Shown here piece after piece: positions 1-7,512 of a stretch of DNA of 43,023 nt (positions are counted from its first letter, which is position 1; every line of letters begins with the position of its first letter). The notes below the pieces were generated by a model. That model ran no database searches. It worked only from the letters and a program-made list of their open reading frames with translations, and had not been told where the DNA came from. This DNA comes from Thermofilaceae archaeon (lineage in GTDB: Archaea; Thermoproteota; Thermoprotei; Thermofilales; Thermofilaceae), in assembly GCA_027027675.1 (NCBI GenBank), contig JALVKT010000024.1, positions 1 to 43,023 of the forward strand, read 5' to 3'. Made by a program: the position numbers and the translations under genes.

Positions 1-73
1 CGAGGCGCTGGGGGGTTATTTTGTGCCCGTGTTTTTTTAGTTGTTCGACAGCCTTCTGCACCCAGTTGTTCAT
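1..73 (-). CDS. Fur/PerR-family metalloregulator, N-terminus only (cut by window edge)
   Basis: This gene is too short for the ORF track. It reads leftward from an ATG at 71-73 and runs off the window after 24 codons. The readable protein begins MNNWVQKAVEQLKK and continues with HGHKITPQRL. A helix followed by G-x-(K/R)-I-T-P-Q-R is the hallmark N-terminus of the Fur/PerR/Zur winged-helix repressors. It is divergent from a Dps-like ferritin gene, with about 100 bp between the two starts. That arrangement fits a peroxide- or iron-sensing regulator controlling iron storage and detoxification. The metal-binding His/Cys residues lie outside the window, so Fur, PerR and Zur cannot be separated. 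Confidence 0.72.
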   Translation of the reverse strand, partial: MNNWVQKAVEQLKKHGHKITPQRL

Positions 74-172
74 AGGTTGTAAATGACGGGGGCATTGAAA
101 TTGCTTCCCCCTTCTCTATAGAAGTTTCTTCGTTTTAGAAATTCTTATTAACTAGAATGTGCTACTATACAT
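74..172. promoter_or_regulatory. Divergent promoter/operator region between Fur-like gene and DPSL
   Basis: This AT-rich intergenic region separates the two divergent genes. It contains the short dyad AGAAATTCT and further AGAA/TTCT half-sites (near CTATAGAAG and GTTTCTTCG). Fur-family proteins bind AT-rich inverted repeats, so these are plausible operator half-sites. No exact family consensus is present, and the assignment rests mainly on context. Confidence 0.4.
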
Positions 173-727
173 GTGCCGGAACAGAACCGTGCCCTCATAG
201 AGAGGGCTGGTGTAGACGTCGACAAGCTCCTGGAGATGCTGGTCAAGGCTGCGGCTGCGGAGTTTACGACCTACTATTACTACACTATTCTTAGGATGCA
301 CACTGTGGGGCTTGAGGGCGAGGCTATAAAGGAGATAGTCGAGGACGCTAGGATCGAGGATAGGAACCACTTTGAGGCTCTCGTGCCCAGGATTTACGAG
401 CTGGGCGGCGAGCTGCCGCGTGACATTAGGGATTTTGCTGGCGTGGCGGCGTGTATGGACGCGAGGCTTCCCGAGGGGGCTGATGTGAAGTCTATATTGA
501 AGGTTCTCTTGGAGGCTGAGAGGTGCGCCGTGAGGGTGTATACTGAGATCTGCGAGTACACGCATGGTAGGGATCCGCGTACCTATGACTTGGCGCTTGC
601 GATACTGCATGAGGAGATTGAGCATGAGGCCTGGTTTGAGGAGCTCCTCTACGGTAGGCCTGGGGGCCACTTTAGGCGTGGCCGTCCCGGGGAGAGTCCG
701 TACGTGTCGAAGTTCCTTAAGAGCTAG
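173..727 (+). CDS. Dps-like (DPSL) ferritin-superfamily protein
   Basis: 184-residue four-helix ferritin-like protein. DPSL proteins oxidise Fe(II) with H2O2, store the iron in a 12-mer cage and protect DNA from oxidative damage. Visible di-iron ligand candidates are Glu30 (AEFTTYYYY), the EDRNHF motif near 62-67, Glu116 (EAERC) and the ExxH motif in HEEIEHEAW near 146-153. Cys94, Cys118 and Cys127 lie close to these motifs, as expected for the archaeal DPSL class (thioferritins), which carries a conserved cysteine pair at the metal site. The length matches the roughly 185-residue Sulfolobus protein. The start is a GTG. The divergent Fur-like gene suggests control by peroxide or iron. Confidence 0.85.
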   Translation: MPEQNRALIERAGVDVDKLLEMLVKAAAAEFTTYYYYTILRMHTVGLEGEAIKEIVEDARIEDRNHFEALVPRIYELGGELPRDIRDFAGVAACMDARLPEGADVKSILKVLLEAERCAVRVYTEICEYTHGRDPRTYDLALAILHEEIEHEAWFEELLYGRPGGHFRRGRPGESPYVSKFLKS

Positions 728-730
728 GGG

Positions 731-765
731 CTAGGTTATTTTCTCTTTTTCTTGCTTCTCCAGTT
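731..765 (+). terminator. Pyrimidine-rich terminator after DPSL
   Basis: A T-rich tract (TTATTTTCTCTTTTTCTTG) begins just after the DPSL stop codon. Archaeal RNA polymerase terminates at oligo-T tracts of this kind. The rest of the gap up to 936 has no credible ORF. It holds an AT-rich stretch near 900-920 that resembles a TATA element, but no gene is attached to it. Confidence 0.5.
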
Positions 766-936
766 TGGCTTCCATTTTCCGATGAATTGGCCGCGTCGGT
801 GTTTGGTTCCGCTTCTTTGGGCGTGGCGGATTGCTCTTCCAGAGGGGGTTATGGTTCTAATTCTTCTTTTTCGGGGTGTGTGGGGCACCCGTATTTTAGT
901 TCATAAATATAAATTAAAGTGTTATTGTGAGGCCCG

Positions 937-1428
937 CTAATAATGGCTTAGCAGGATTTGCTGGAGTGGTAGGAGCTCTCTGTATAATATGGCGACAGTA
1001 AAGAGTAGGGGGCCTATTCTAGCGAAAAAGTTGTTGAGTTTGGGGTTGTCCGCCCGGTAGAGGCCAAGGCCGAACTTTTTGCCTGATAGGGGCCAGAGGG
1101 GCCTGAACTTTGTGTATGTGAGTAGGTCTCCTAGCATGTGGCCTAGAGTTCCGAGGAAACCGCCGAGGAAGCCTATCGGCGCATAGGCCTGGTCGAGCAT
1201 TCCTTCTAGGAGTGCTGTGAGCAAGCCGAAAGTGAGGGCGCCTGCGAGGGTGTGGGTGAAGCCTCGGTGTTTTGTTTCGAAGCGGAGATCTATGTCCGGC
1301 CAGGTTGAGGCTGCTATAAACGTGGCGATGAACAGCCAGAGCTGCATGTCGTAGAGCTTGCCCGGGTATAGCGCTACTAGGGGTGCGGTGAGGGCCATGT
1401 TGAGGCCTGCGTGCCCTTTTGGTAGCAT
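937..1428 (-). CDS. YdjM/DUF457-family membrane-bound metal-dependent hydrolase
   Basis: 163-residue integral membrane protein of the LexA-binding / YdjM family (DUF457), annotated as inner-membrane metal-dependent hydrolases. Family signatures are visible: an N-terminal HAGLNMAL, then WPDIDL, HRGFTHTLAGA and, further on, GHMLGDLLTYTKFRPLWP. The spaced His and Asp residues are probable metal ligands, and hydrophobic segments lie between them. The true substrate of the family is unknown. The length fits the family's shorter members. It lies 30 bp downstream of tiaS on the same strand and may be cotranscribed with it. Confidence 0.75.
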   Translation of the reverse strand: MLPKGHAGLNMALTAPLVALYPGKLYDMQLWLFIATFIAASTWPDIDLRFETKHRGFTHTLAGALTFGLLTALLEGMLDQAYAPIGFLGGFLGTLGHMLGDLLTYTKFRPLWPLSGKKFGLGLYRADNPKLNNFFARIGPLLFTVAILYRELLPLQQILLSHY

Positions 1429-1458
1429 GGTGGGCGCCTTGCAGGTTGCCTGGTTTGT

Positions 1459-2784
1459 CTATGTGTCAGGTGGCGGGTATATCCATTTTTCTACGAGGAT
1501 GGGTAGTGGTGTGAGGCCGCGTATTTCTGGTGGGCGTGTGAGGTGGCGGTAGGCGCGTGGGCTTTGGGTGTAGAGGCCGGGGTCTAGGGGGCGGGGGACC
1601 GTCTTTATGGTGGGCTTTGCGTTTGGGTCTTTGTAGCCGCATTTGGGGCATTTGTAGCCTTTTCCTCTTCCGGCGGACTTCATTGTGTGGCCGCATCGGG
1701 GGCAGCGGGGTGGGATGCGTATGTGGAGTGGGGCTGGCCGCCAGAGGAGGATTTGTTCGGCGTTGAGTGTGAGGCCGTGGCGGGGTTGGAGGCCGCCTGC
1801 GACTTCTACTGTGTCGCCTGGTGCGAGTAGTTTTGCGAGGCGGTTTAGGCGTCCTGTTTCCTTGTAGACCATGACTTGTAGTGTGCCTGTGTGGTCTGTT
1901 AGGGTGAGTTTTACGTGGCCTCGTGGGAGTGTTTGTGGGGGCTTGGCTATTGTTCCTTTGACTCGGGCTGAGTCGTAGGGGTGTAGCTGTGCGATGGTTT
2001 TTGTTGTTGTGAGGTGGGCGTCTGTGGCCTGGTTTGTCTTGTATATTATCATTTTTGGGTCTGGGAGGGTGTGGGCGAGGTGGGAGGCTATTTCCTCGAG
2101 TATTCTGGGGTCTAGGCTTCGAAGCCCTAGGAGGACGGGGTCGGGGCCGTGGGGGACTGCTAGTGGGCGGTTCTCGGCGTAGTCGTATGTTGCGAAGAGG
2201 AGTGGCCTGTAGCGCCTGTCGAGTTGTTTGAGGAGTGTGGCCGGGATTTTTCTGGGGGTTTTGTCTCGGGGGTCTCGGTAGGCTAGTAGCTCGTAGGTGT
2301 AGTCTTTGAGCGGGTAGGCGCCTAGGGCTGCGAGGGCTCCTACGAGCCCCCTGTTGTGGGGTGTGGGTAGGACGTTTACGGGGCCTAGCCTGCCTGTGTG
2401 GAGGAGTTGTTCTAGGTAGGCTCTGGGTACGAGTTCTCGTAGGGCTCTCGAGTAGAGGATGCGTAGCTGTGGTGTGGGCTTGCCTTTGAGGACTGCTAGT
2501 GCCGGGGATGTTTTTCCGTGGTGTTCCGCGTTTTCACGTAGTGTCTCGGCGGCTAGTTCGACTATTTTCTGGGCGTTGTGGGGGGTTGTTTGTAGGTGGA
2601 GGGCGGTGGCGGCGTTGCCTCGTGTCTTGAAGGGTATGTTGGGGTTTAGGCGTATGAGGTGGGGGTAGTCTAGGAAGGTTGCTAGGCGTTTTGAGAGGAT
2701 TTCGCGGGCTACGAGGTATGTGATGTAGGTTGTGCACTGGCCTAGGGGGGAGTCTGCGTCGTCGAATGCTATGTGTAGCTCCAC
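1459..2784 (-). CDS. tiaS: tRNA(Ile2) 2-agmatinylcytidine synthetase TiaS
   Basis: TiaS uses agmatine and ATP to convert C34 of tRNA-Ile(CAU) into agmatidine so that the tRNA decodes AUA. It is archaea-specific. The N-terminus MELHIAFDDADSPLGQCTTY carries the DDxDSP-type motif. The central part is the kinase-like catalytic region. Residues about 275-345 look like an OB-fold. A C-terminal zinc ribbon (CPRCG ... CPKCG, near 360-385) follows. At 441 residues the length is typical. The protein is rich in T, P, H and N because the coding strand here is strongly A/C-rich. It starts 7 bp after the uL6 stop codon, so it is probably cotranscribed with that gene. Confidence 0.93.
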   Translation of the reverse strand: MELHIAFDDADSPLGQCTTYITYLVAREILSKRLATFLDYPHLIRLNPNIPFKTRGNAATALHLQTTPHNAQKIVELAAETLRENAEHHGKTSPALAVLKGKPTPQLRILYSRALRELVPRAYLEQLLHTGRLGPVNVLPTPHNRGLVGALAALGAYPLKDYTYELLAYRDPRDKTPRKIPATLLKQLDRRYRPLLFATYDYAENRPLAVPHGPDPVLLGLRSLDPRILEEIASHLAHTLPDPKMIIYKTNQATDAHLTTTKTIAQLHPYDSARVKGTIAKPPQTLPRGHVKLTLTDHTGTLQVMVYKETGRLNRLAKLLAPGDTVEVAGGLQPRHGLTLNAEQILLWRPAPLHIRIPPRCPRCGHTMKSAGRGKGYKCPKCGYKDPNAKPTIKTVPRPLDPGLYTQSPRAYRHLTRPPEIRGLTPLPILVEKWIYPPPDT

Positions 2785-2791
2785 GGCTTGG

Positions 2792-3373
2792 CTACTCCTT
2801 CATGTGTTCCCGCGCGTATAGGTATATTCCGTCGAGGATTCCGGGGCCGCTGCCTTCGCGTCCGTGGGGGCTCATCTTTCTCTTGCCTGTGAGCTTTGCG
2901 GCTCGGTGGATGTTTGCCGCTGTCTGGCCTACGGCTTCCTTGTCTATCCCCTCGATTATGACGTCGTCTTTCTGCACCTTTACTTTTACGCCGGGGAGCA
3001 GCTTGGCCTCGCGTGTCCCGCGTTCGCCGAGGTAGTTCTCTATTATTATCTTGTCTCCCTGGACTTTGAGGTTCATGGGGAAGTGGGCGTAGACTATTTT
3101 CATCTTGTATCTGAAGCCCTTTGTGACGCCGATTATCATGTTTTGTATGTGGCTGGCTACTGTGCGCACGGCCGCGTACTCGCGCTTTGTGGCGTGGTAG
3201 GTTTCTACGCGTATTTTTCCGTCCTCCTTTGTGATGAATATCTTCTTTAGGTGGGAGAAGTCCTTCTCAACCTTTCCCAGGGGGCCCTCCACGGCTACGC
3301 GGCGGCCCTGGACGGTGACGTTGACTCCCTCGGGTATTTCGACTTCGTGCGCAACGTAGTACTCCTTCACCAT
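2792..3373 (-). CDS. rpl6: Large-subunit ribosomal protein uL6
   Basis: 193-residue archaeal/eukaryotic-type uL6, which binds 23S rRNA near the sarcin-ricin loop. Both tandem L6 folds are visible: the first starts VEIPEGVNVTVQGRRVAVEGP and the second VKVKVQKDDVIIEGIDKE. The closing basic segment (GKRKMSPHGREGSGPGILDGIY) contains the family signature. Length and start are standard. In most archaea uL6 sits inside the spc ribosomal operon between S8 and L32e. Here it stands alone with tiaS downstream and an aldo/keto reductase divergent, so it has been moved out of that cluster. Confidence 0.96.
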   Translation of the reverse strand: MVKEYYVAHEVEIPEGVNVTVQGRRVAVEGPLGKVEKDFSHLKKIFITKEDGKIRVETYHATKREYAAVRTVASHIQNMIIGVTKGFRYKMKIVYAHFPMNLKVQGDKIIIENYLGERGTREAKLLPGVKVKVQKDDVIIEGIDKEAVGQTAANIHRAAKLTGKRKMSPHGREGSGPGILDGIYLYAREHMKE

Positions 3374-3405
3374 GAGTAACGCCCAGCTACCTAGGAGGTG
3401 TTATA

Positions 3406-3413
3406 GATATAAG
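3406..3413 (-). promoter_or_regulatory. TATA box of uL6-tiaS unit
   Basis: On the minus strand the sequence GCTTATATCTATAACACC lies 33-40 bp upstream of the uL6 ATG. A start site about 25 bp downstream of the box would leave a leader of roughly 10 nt, as is common in crenarchaea. Confidence 0.5.
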
Positions 3414-3497
3414 CTCTATGCTCCGCCTAGGGGTAAGGGTTTATGGACGGCGGCGATGTTTTTTCTTGGCCCCGGGCGTGGGCGTGGTGGCGCGTGG

Positions 3498-4511
3498 ATG
3501 GAGTATGTGAGGCTTGGGCCCAGCGGGGTTAAGGTTTCCAGGCTTTGCCTTGGTACGTGGCACTTGCCGCGTATGGGGGAGCTGGACGAGTACGGCGTGC
3601 CCCGGGTGGACGTGGAGGAGTTTAGGCGTGTGTTGAAGAGGGCCGTGGACGCGGGGATAAACTTTATCGACACTGCTAACCGATACCATGGGGCTCAGAC
3701 TCCCGTGGACCTTAGGCATGTGGGTAACGCGGAGAGGCTTCTGGGGAGGCTTCTGAAAGAGTATGACCGGGAGATGTTCGTTATTTCGACGAAGGTTAGG
3801 GGGCGCATGGCCGCTTGGCCTAACGGGGAGGGGCTGTCTAGGAAGCACATTATGTGGCAGATAAGGGAGAGCCTGCGAAGGCTGGACATGGAGTATGTGG
3901 ACGTCTACCTTACGCACTGGCCCGACCCTGACACGCCGAAGCTTGAGACTCTTAGGGCTTTGAATACTCTCGTGGAGAGGGGGTGGGTGCACTACATAGG
4001 CTCGTCGAACGAGCCTCCCGAGGGCATTGTTGAGAGCATGGAGCTTGCGGCCCGCTACGGCCTCTACGGGTACGTTACTATTCAGGACCGCTACAACCTC
4101 TTTGCCAGGGAGATTGAGAAGGCGAAGATCCCGGTGGCGCGGCGGTACGGGCTGGCGTTGATGGCGTACTCTCCCCTGGCTCAGGGCTTTCTCACGCCCA
4201 AGTACTTGGGCGGGGTGCCCGCGCTGTCCCGTGCAACGTACTCTGAGAGTGTGAGGCGGCGTCTCACAAGGGAGAACCTGGAGGTTGTGAGGGAGCTCAA
4301 CGGCATTGCAGGGGAGCTTGGCGTGACGCTGCCCCAGCTTGCGATCGCGTGGCTCATACACAAGGAGAGGGAGCTTGGTGTAACGATAATCCCCGTTATA
4401 GGTGTTTCAAGCGTGGAGCAGCTCGAGGAAAACCTTGGTGCGCTCGAGGTGAAGCTGGACGGCGACACGGTGAAGCGCCTAGAGGAGGTGGCTTCCCGGT
4501 TCAAATGGTAA
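3498..4511 (+). CDS. Aldo/keto reductase
   Basis: NAD(P)H-dependent (beta/alpha)8-barrel oxidoreductase of the AKR superfamily. The ORF opens at 3372, but homology begins at the internal ATG at 3498 (MEYVRLGPSGVKVSRLCLGTW), giving 337 residues, the usual AKR size. The upstream 42 codons overlap the promoter of the divergent uL6 gene and look untranslated. Catalytic tetrad residues are visible: Asp and Tyr in FIDTANRYHG, Lys in VISTKVRG and His in YLTHWPDP. The C-terminal part carries the cofactor phosphate-binding region (IIPVIGVSSVEQLEENL). The substrate cannot be inferred. A T-rich tract follows the stop codon. Confidence 0.88.
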   Translation: MEYVRLGPSGVKVSRLCLGTWHLPRMGELDEYGVPRVDVEEFRRVLKRAVDAGINFIDTANRYHGAQTPVDLRHVGNAERLLGRLLKEYDREMFVISTKVRGRMAAWPNGEGLSRKHIMWQIRESLRRLDMEYVDVYLTHWPDPDTPKLETLRALNTLVERGWVHYIGSSNEPPEGIVESMELAARYGLYGYVTIQDRYNLFAREIEKAKIPVARRYGLALMAYSPLAQGFLTPKYLGGVPALSRATYSESVRRRLTRENLEVVRELNGIAGELGVTLPQLAIAWLIHKERELGVTIIPVIGVSSVEQLEENLGALEVKLDGDTVKRLEEVASRFKW

Positions 4512-4530
4512 CCCCCTCTTTTTCTCGGGT
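4512..4530 (+). terminator. Oligo-T terminator after aldo/keto reductase
   Basis: CCCCCTCTTTTTCTCGGG lies directly after the stop codon. It ends the gene before the convergent tRNA-Leu. Confidence 0.45.
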
Positions 4531-4546
4531 TTTGCGGCAAAAGATT

Positions 4547-4651
4547 TGGTGCGGGGGCCGGGATTCGAACCCGGGCAGGCCTTTGCCAGCGGAGCTCTTA
4601 CCCGCGTGGGCCCTAAGTCCGCCCCCTTTGTCCTAGCTCGGGCACCCCCGC
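4547..4651 (-). tRNA. tRNA-Leu(TAG) with 17-nt canonical intron
   Basis: On the minus strand the acceptor arms GCGGGGG/CCCCCGC enclose a D arm, an anticodon stem GCGGA/TCCGC, a class II long variable arm and a T arm with TTCGAAT. ACCA is encoded at the 3' end. The anticodon loop C-T-TAG-G is interrupted after position 37 by a 17-nt intron. The precursor folds into a perfect bulge-helix-bulge: the 4-bp central helix CTTA/TAAG, bulges GGG and AGC, and a distal CCC/GGG hairpin. This is the standard substrate of the archaeal splicing endonuclease. A TATA-like GATAAAAAAGG lies about 27 bp upstream. Confidence 0.92.
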
Positions 4652-4694
4652 GCGCCAAGGTAAAAATGTGTCTCCTTTTTTATCTTCTTTGTTG

Positions 4695-5078
4695 TTAGCG
4701 GAGGGCCGCTATAACGCTTACTTCGAGGCGCGCGCCCTTGGGTATCTCCGCTTTCACTGTGACGCGTGCGGGCCTGGCTTGCCCGAGGTATTGCTCGTAG
4801 ACCTCGTTGAAGGCTTTGTAGTCGTTGAGGTCTGCCAGGTAGGCTGTGGCGTAGACTACGTTGTCCATGGATGTGCCGGCCGCCTCGAGTATGGCTTTGA
4901 TGTTCTCCATGACTCGGCGTGTCTGCGCCTTTATGTCTCCCTCTACGAGCTGGCCCGTGGCGGGGTCTATGGGTATCTGGCCTGCGACGAAGACGAAGCC
5001 GTTGGACACTACTGCCTGGCTGTAGGGGCCCACCGGCTTGGGGGCCTTGTCGGTGTATATTTTTTCGGGCATGTCCAT
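4695..5078 (-). CDS. ridA: RidA (YjgF/UK114) enamine/imine deaminase
   Basis: 127-residue Rid-family protein. It hydrolyses reactive 2-aminoacrylate and 2-aminocrotonate, the enamine products of threonine/serine dehydratases, to keto acids and ammonia. Family motifs are visible: GPYSQAVVSNGFVFVAGQIP, then YATAYLADLNDYKAFNEVY, the catalytic Arg in ARPARVTVKAEIPKGA, and a C-terminal EVSVIA. The gene starts immediately after the stop codon of the threonine deaminase gene, with no gap. Enzyme and detoxifier are therefore cotranscribed, which supports the assignment of both. Confidence 0.93.
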   Translation of the reverse strand: MDMPEKIYTDKAPKPVGPYSQAVVSNGFVFVAGQIPIDPATGQLVEGDIKAQTRRVMENIKAILEAAGTSMDNVVYATAYLADLNDYKAFNEVYEQYLGQARPARVTVKAEIPKGARLEVSVIAALR

Positions 5079-6317
5079 TCACCACTCTACTATTTTGAAG
5101 TCGAGGCCCTTAGCCTTTAGCCTTGTGAGGAGGACTGTCACGCTGTTTTTGTCTGGTACCTCGAGGCCAAGCGTCACCTGGGCAGTGCCTGGGGAGACGA
5201 GCGGGTTTACGCGTTCATGCTCAATCGATATTATGTTGAGCCCTAGCTCGGCGACCGTGTCTATCACCTTTTTAAGCTGGCCGGGCTTGTCGGGGAGCAC
5301 GCCCGTTATTTTTACCTGGCGGCCCTCCATGTAGAGCGCCTGGTTTATTATGCGTGAGAGCAGGGAGGGGTCTATGTTTCCGCCGCTTATCACCGCTACC
5401 GCTTTCTTCTCGCTTACCGGTATTTTTCCTGAGAGCATGGCTGCGAGGGGGAGGGCGCCGGCAGGCTCCGCGACGACCTTTGCCCTCTCGAGGAGTAGGA
5501 AGACGGCCCTGGCGGTTTCCTCGTCGTCTACGAGCACTATGTCGTCTACGAGGCGCCTGATTATGGCTAGGGTTTTGTCTCCCGGCTTTTTGACTATGAC
5601 TCCGTCGGCTATGCTGTAGGGATGCGGCGTCTCTACTGGGCGGCCTTCGCGGTAGGAGAGGAACATTGAGGGGGCACCTGCGGGCTGGACGCCCACCACT
5701 TTTATGTCGGGGTTTATCTTTTTGAGGGCCACCGCTATCCCCGAAATTAGGCCTCCCCCGCCTATGGGGACTGCTACGAGGTCGACGTCTTCGAGGTCCT
5801 CGTATATCTCGACTCCGATGGTGCCTTGGCCGGCGATAATGTCGGTGTCGTTGAACGGGTGTATGAGCGGCGCCCCTGTCTCCCTGCTGATTTGGAGGGC
5901 TTTCTGGTAGGCGTCGTCGTATGTTTCTCCGTAGAGTATGACGTCTGCCCCGTAGTTGCGGGTGGCCTCCACCTTGAAGAAGGGCGTGTAGCGCGGCATC
6001 ACGATGGTCGACTTTATCCCTAGTAGGGAGGCGCTGTAGGCGACGCCTTGCGCGTGGTTTCCCGAGCTGGCAGCCACGACCCTTTTTACGCCTTCACGGG
6101 CGAGCTTGGATATCTTGTAGTAGGCGCCCCGTATCTTGAAGGCGCCTGTTTTCTGGAGGTTTTCCAGCTTGAGGTATACCTCTCCCCCCGTCATGCGGCT
6201 GAAGGTGCGGCTGTGGTTCAGGGGGGTGCGGTGGGCAACGCCTTGGAGGACGCGGCGCGCCTCCTTAATCTTAATGTTTACCTCCTCTATCAGCTTGTCA
6301 GCTTCGCGCTCCATCAA
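5079..6317 (-). CDS. ilvA: Threonine ammonia-lyase (threonine dehydratase) with ACT domain
   Basis: PLP fold-type II enzyme converting threonine to 2-oxobutanoate and ammonia. The PLP lysine is Lys61 in KTGAFKIRGA. The serine/threonine-binding SSGNHAQG and the phosphate-binding PIGGGGLISG loop follow. Residues about 330-412 form an ACT regulatory domain starting VKITGVLPDKPGQL. The single ACT domain and 412-residue length resemble the biodegradative TdcB-type forms of thermophiles, so the role may be threonine catabolism as much as isoleucine synthesis. It is paired with ridA downstream. The fused ADP-forming acyl-CoA synthetase and the Liv-type transporter in this window fit amino-acid breakdown. 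Confidence 0.92.
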   Translation of the reverse strand: MMEREADKLIEEVNIKIKEARRVLQGVAHRTPLNHSRTFSRMTGGEVYLKLENLQKTGAFKIRGAYYKISKLAREGVKRVVAASSGNHAQGVAYSASLLGIKSTIVMPRYTPFFKVEATRNYGADVILYGETYDDAYQKALQISRETGAPLIHPFNDTDIIAGQGTIGVEIYEDLEDVDLVAVPIGGGGLISGIAVALKKINPDIKVVGVQPAGAPSMFLSYREGRPVETPHPYSIADGVIVKKPGDKTLAIIRRLVDDIVLVDDEETARAVFLLLERAKVVAEPAGALPLAAMLSGKIPVSEKKAVAVISGGNIDPSLLSRIINQALYMEGRQVKITGVLPDKPGQLKKVIDTVAELGLNIISIEHERVNPLVSPGTAQVTLGLEVPDKNSVTVLLTRLKAKGLDFKIVEW

Positions 6318-6376
6318 GTAGTATGTCGGGGCCGAGTATATACGTTAACACGCCGAGAAGTGTGCCCGGGAAAAAA

Positions 6377-7297
6377 CTATTTGGGAGGCATTTCCTCCTC
6401 CACTATTTTTTCCAGGACGGCCTCTACGCGGCCCCTGAGCTCCCACCTGCTTTTGAGGCCCTCTATTCCGGGCTTCTCTATAAGGTAGGACGCGGCCGCG
6501 GAGGCATACGCGCCGGCCTCCTTGATGTCCCCGTTGCGCTGGTACTCTACGGCGAAGACCGTGGTGAACACGTCTCCGGCCCCGGTCCTGTCCACTACGG
6601 GGCCCGAGGGGGCCGGGGGGATGTAGTATCCCTTCTGGCTGGTCGCGATGTATGCTCCCTCGGGGCCCATCGTGACGACTCCTATGCCGGCGCCGTCCTT
6701 TACGAAGTTCCATGCAAGCTCCTTGGGTGGGAGTTCGCCGTAGAGAACCTTTGCCTCGACGGCCTCCCCGTGCACTATGTCGGAGACGGAGATCACGGCC
6801 CTGGCCTCGGGCGTGGCTGTGAAGTACACCTTTCTGTCGCGGGACACTTTTCTGATGTATCCCTGTATGTCGCTGACCGTTAGCGCGGCCTTCTCCGAGA
6901 CTGCTTGTACAACGTTTGGAGGCACCTCCCCTATAATGCTTCCGATGACAGCCACGTTGCCCTTTATCTCGTCGAGGGGGACGTCGCCGAGGAGTATGTC
7001 CTCGCAGCGGGCTTGGAGGTAGAGTACTCGGCCGTGGTCTTCGTAGACCAGCTTGAAGCGGGTGGTGGGCCTGTTCCTTGAAACCTTTACGTGTGATATG
7101 TCTATCCCGTCTCTCGAGAGCTGTATGAGGTACTCGTCTGGGAAGTCGAGGCCTATCTTTGACACTATGTGGGGCTTTGCCTGGTGCCTCAGCGCGGCGT
7201 ACGCGCCGAAGGAGACTGTGCCCCCGAGGCTCTTCCTCGATCTCCCATGGTGGGAGACGGAGTCTACAACCATGTGTCCCAGTAGAAACACATCCAT
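6377..7297 (-). CDS. PfkB/ribokinase-family sugar kinase
   Basis: 306-residue kinase of the PfkB superfamily, which phosphorylates sugars, nucleosides or related alcohols. The N-terminal substrate region contains GGTVSFGAYAALRHQ. The C-terminal signature VDRTGAGDVFTT near 246-257 holds the anion hole and the catalytic Asp. A mid-protein stretch with VVTMGPEGAYIAT precedes it. Length is normal. The start ATG has GGGTGAG about 8 bp upstream as a ribosome-binding site. The substrate is not predictable from neighbours, which are unrelated. Confidence 0.85.
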   Translation of the reverse strand: MDVFLLGHMVVDSVSHHGRSRKSLGGTVSFGAYAALRHQAKPHIVSKIGLDFPDEYLIQLSRDGIDISHVKVSRNRPTTRFKLVYEDHGRVLYLQARCEDILLGDVPLDEIKGNVAVIGSIIGEVPPNVVQAVSEKAALTVSDIQGYIRKVSRDRKVYFTATPEARAVISVSDIVHGEAVEAKVLYGELPPKELAWNFVKDGAGIGVVTMGPEGAYIATSQKGYYIPPAPSGPVVDRTGAGDVFTTVFAVEYQRNGDIKEAGAYASAAASYLIEKPGIEGLKSRWELRGRVEAVLEKIVEEEMPPK

Positions 7298-7360
7298 ATT
7301 CTCTCACCCTTATACGTGGACGCTTCAATAACTTCGATTGACTATAATAATGCTCCCCTA

Positions 7361-7430
7361 TGGAGGGGCCTCGGCCCCTAAAGGGGGAACCCTCTTCACT
7401 GGTCGGCTGACTCTCTTCCAGTCATCGGCC
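7361..7430 (+). other. Three consecutive stable hairpins, candidate structured RNA
   Basis: The 212-bp gap between the PfkB gene and GGPP synthase contains three adjacent inverted repeats. They are GGGGC/GCCCC closing a CUCG loop (7365-7378), AGGG/CCCT closing a GGAA loop (7382-7393), and TGACT/AGTCA with a 7-nt loop plus an outer GGC/GCC (7405-7430). GGAA is a GNRA-type loop and CUCG a CUYG-type loop only when read on the plus strand, which favours plus-strand RNA. A TATA-like CTATAATAATG lies just upstream, near 7342. No known RNA family was recognised. Confidence 0.3.
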
Positions 7431-7512
7431 CCGCAACAATATGCAGGGCGCGCTATATTGTGGTTGCCCTTTGGGTGAGCGTTAATTAGATGCTGTTGGC
7501 GAATAGGCTTTG

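Noticed and set aside
730-860. Minus-strand open frame of about 42 codons (Lys/Pro/Thr-rich, ending in a Lys/Glu helix)
   Set aside because: It has no start codon except near its end. A/C-rich DNA of this kind gives Lys, Pro, Thr and Asn by chance.
752-940. 62-residue plus-strand ORF in the gap after DPSL
   Set aside because: Composition follows the local G/T-rich strand. It has no ribosome-binding site and no recognisable motif, and it begins inside the T-rich terminator region.
3372-3497. N-terminal extension of the aldo/keto reductase ORF
   Set aside because: It overlaps the uL6 promoter, and the family starts at the internal ATG at 3498.
3441-4361. 306-residue minus-strand ORF opposite the aldo/keto reductase
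   Set aside because: Shadow of a well-conserved gene on the other strand. No motif and a low-complexity basic composition.
6345-7328. 327-residue minus-strand ORF overlapping the PfkB gene
   Set aside because: Arg/Gly/His-rich shadow frame of the kinase gene, which has clear family motifs in its own frame.
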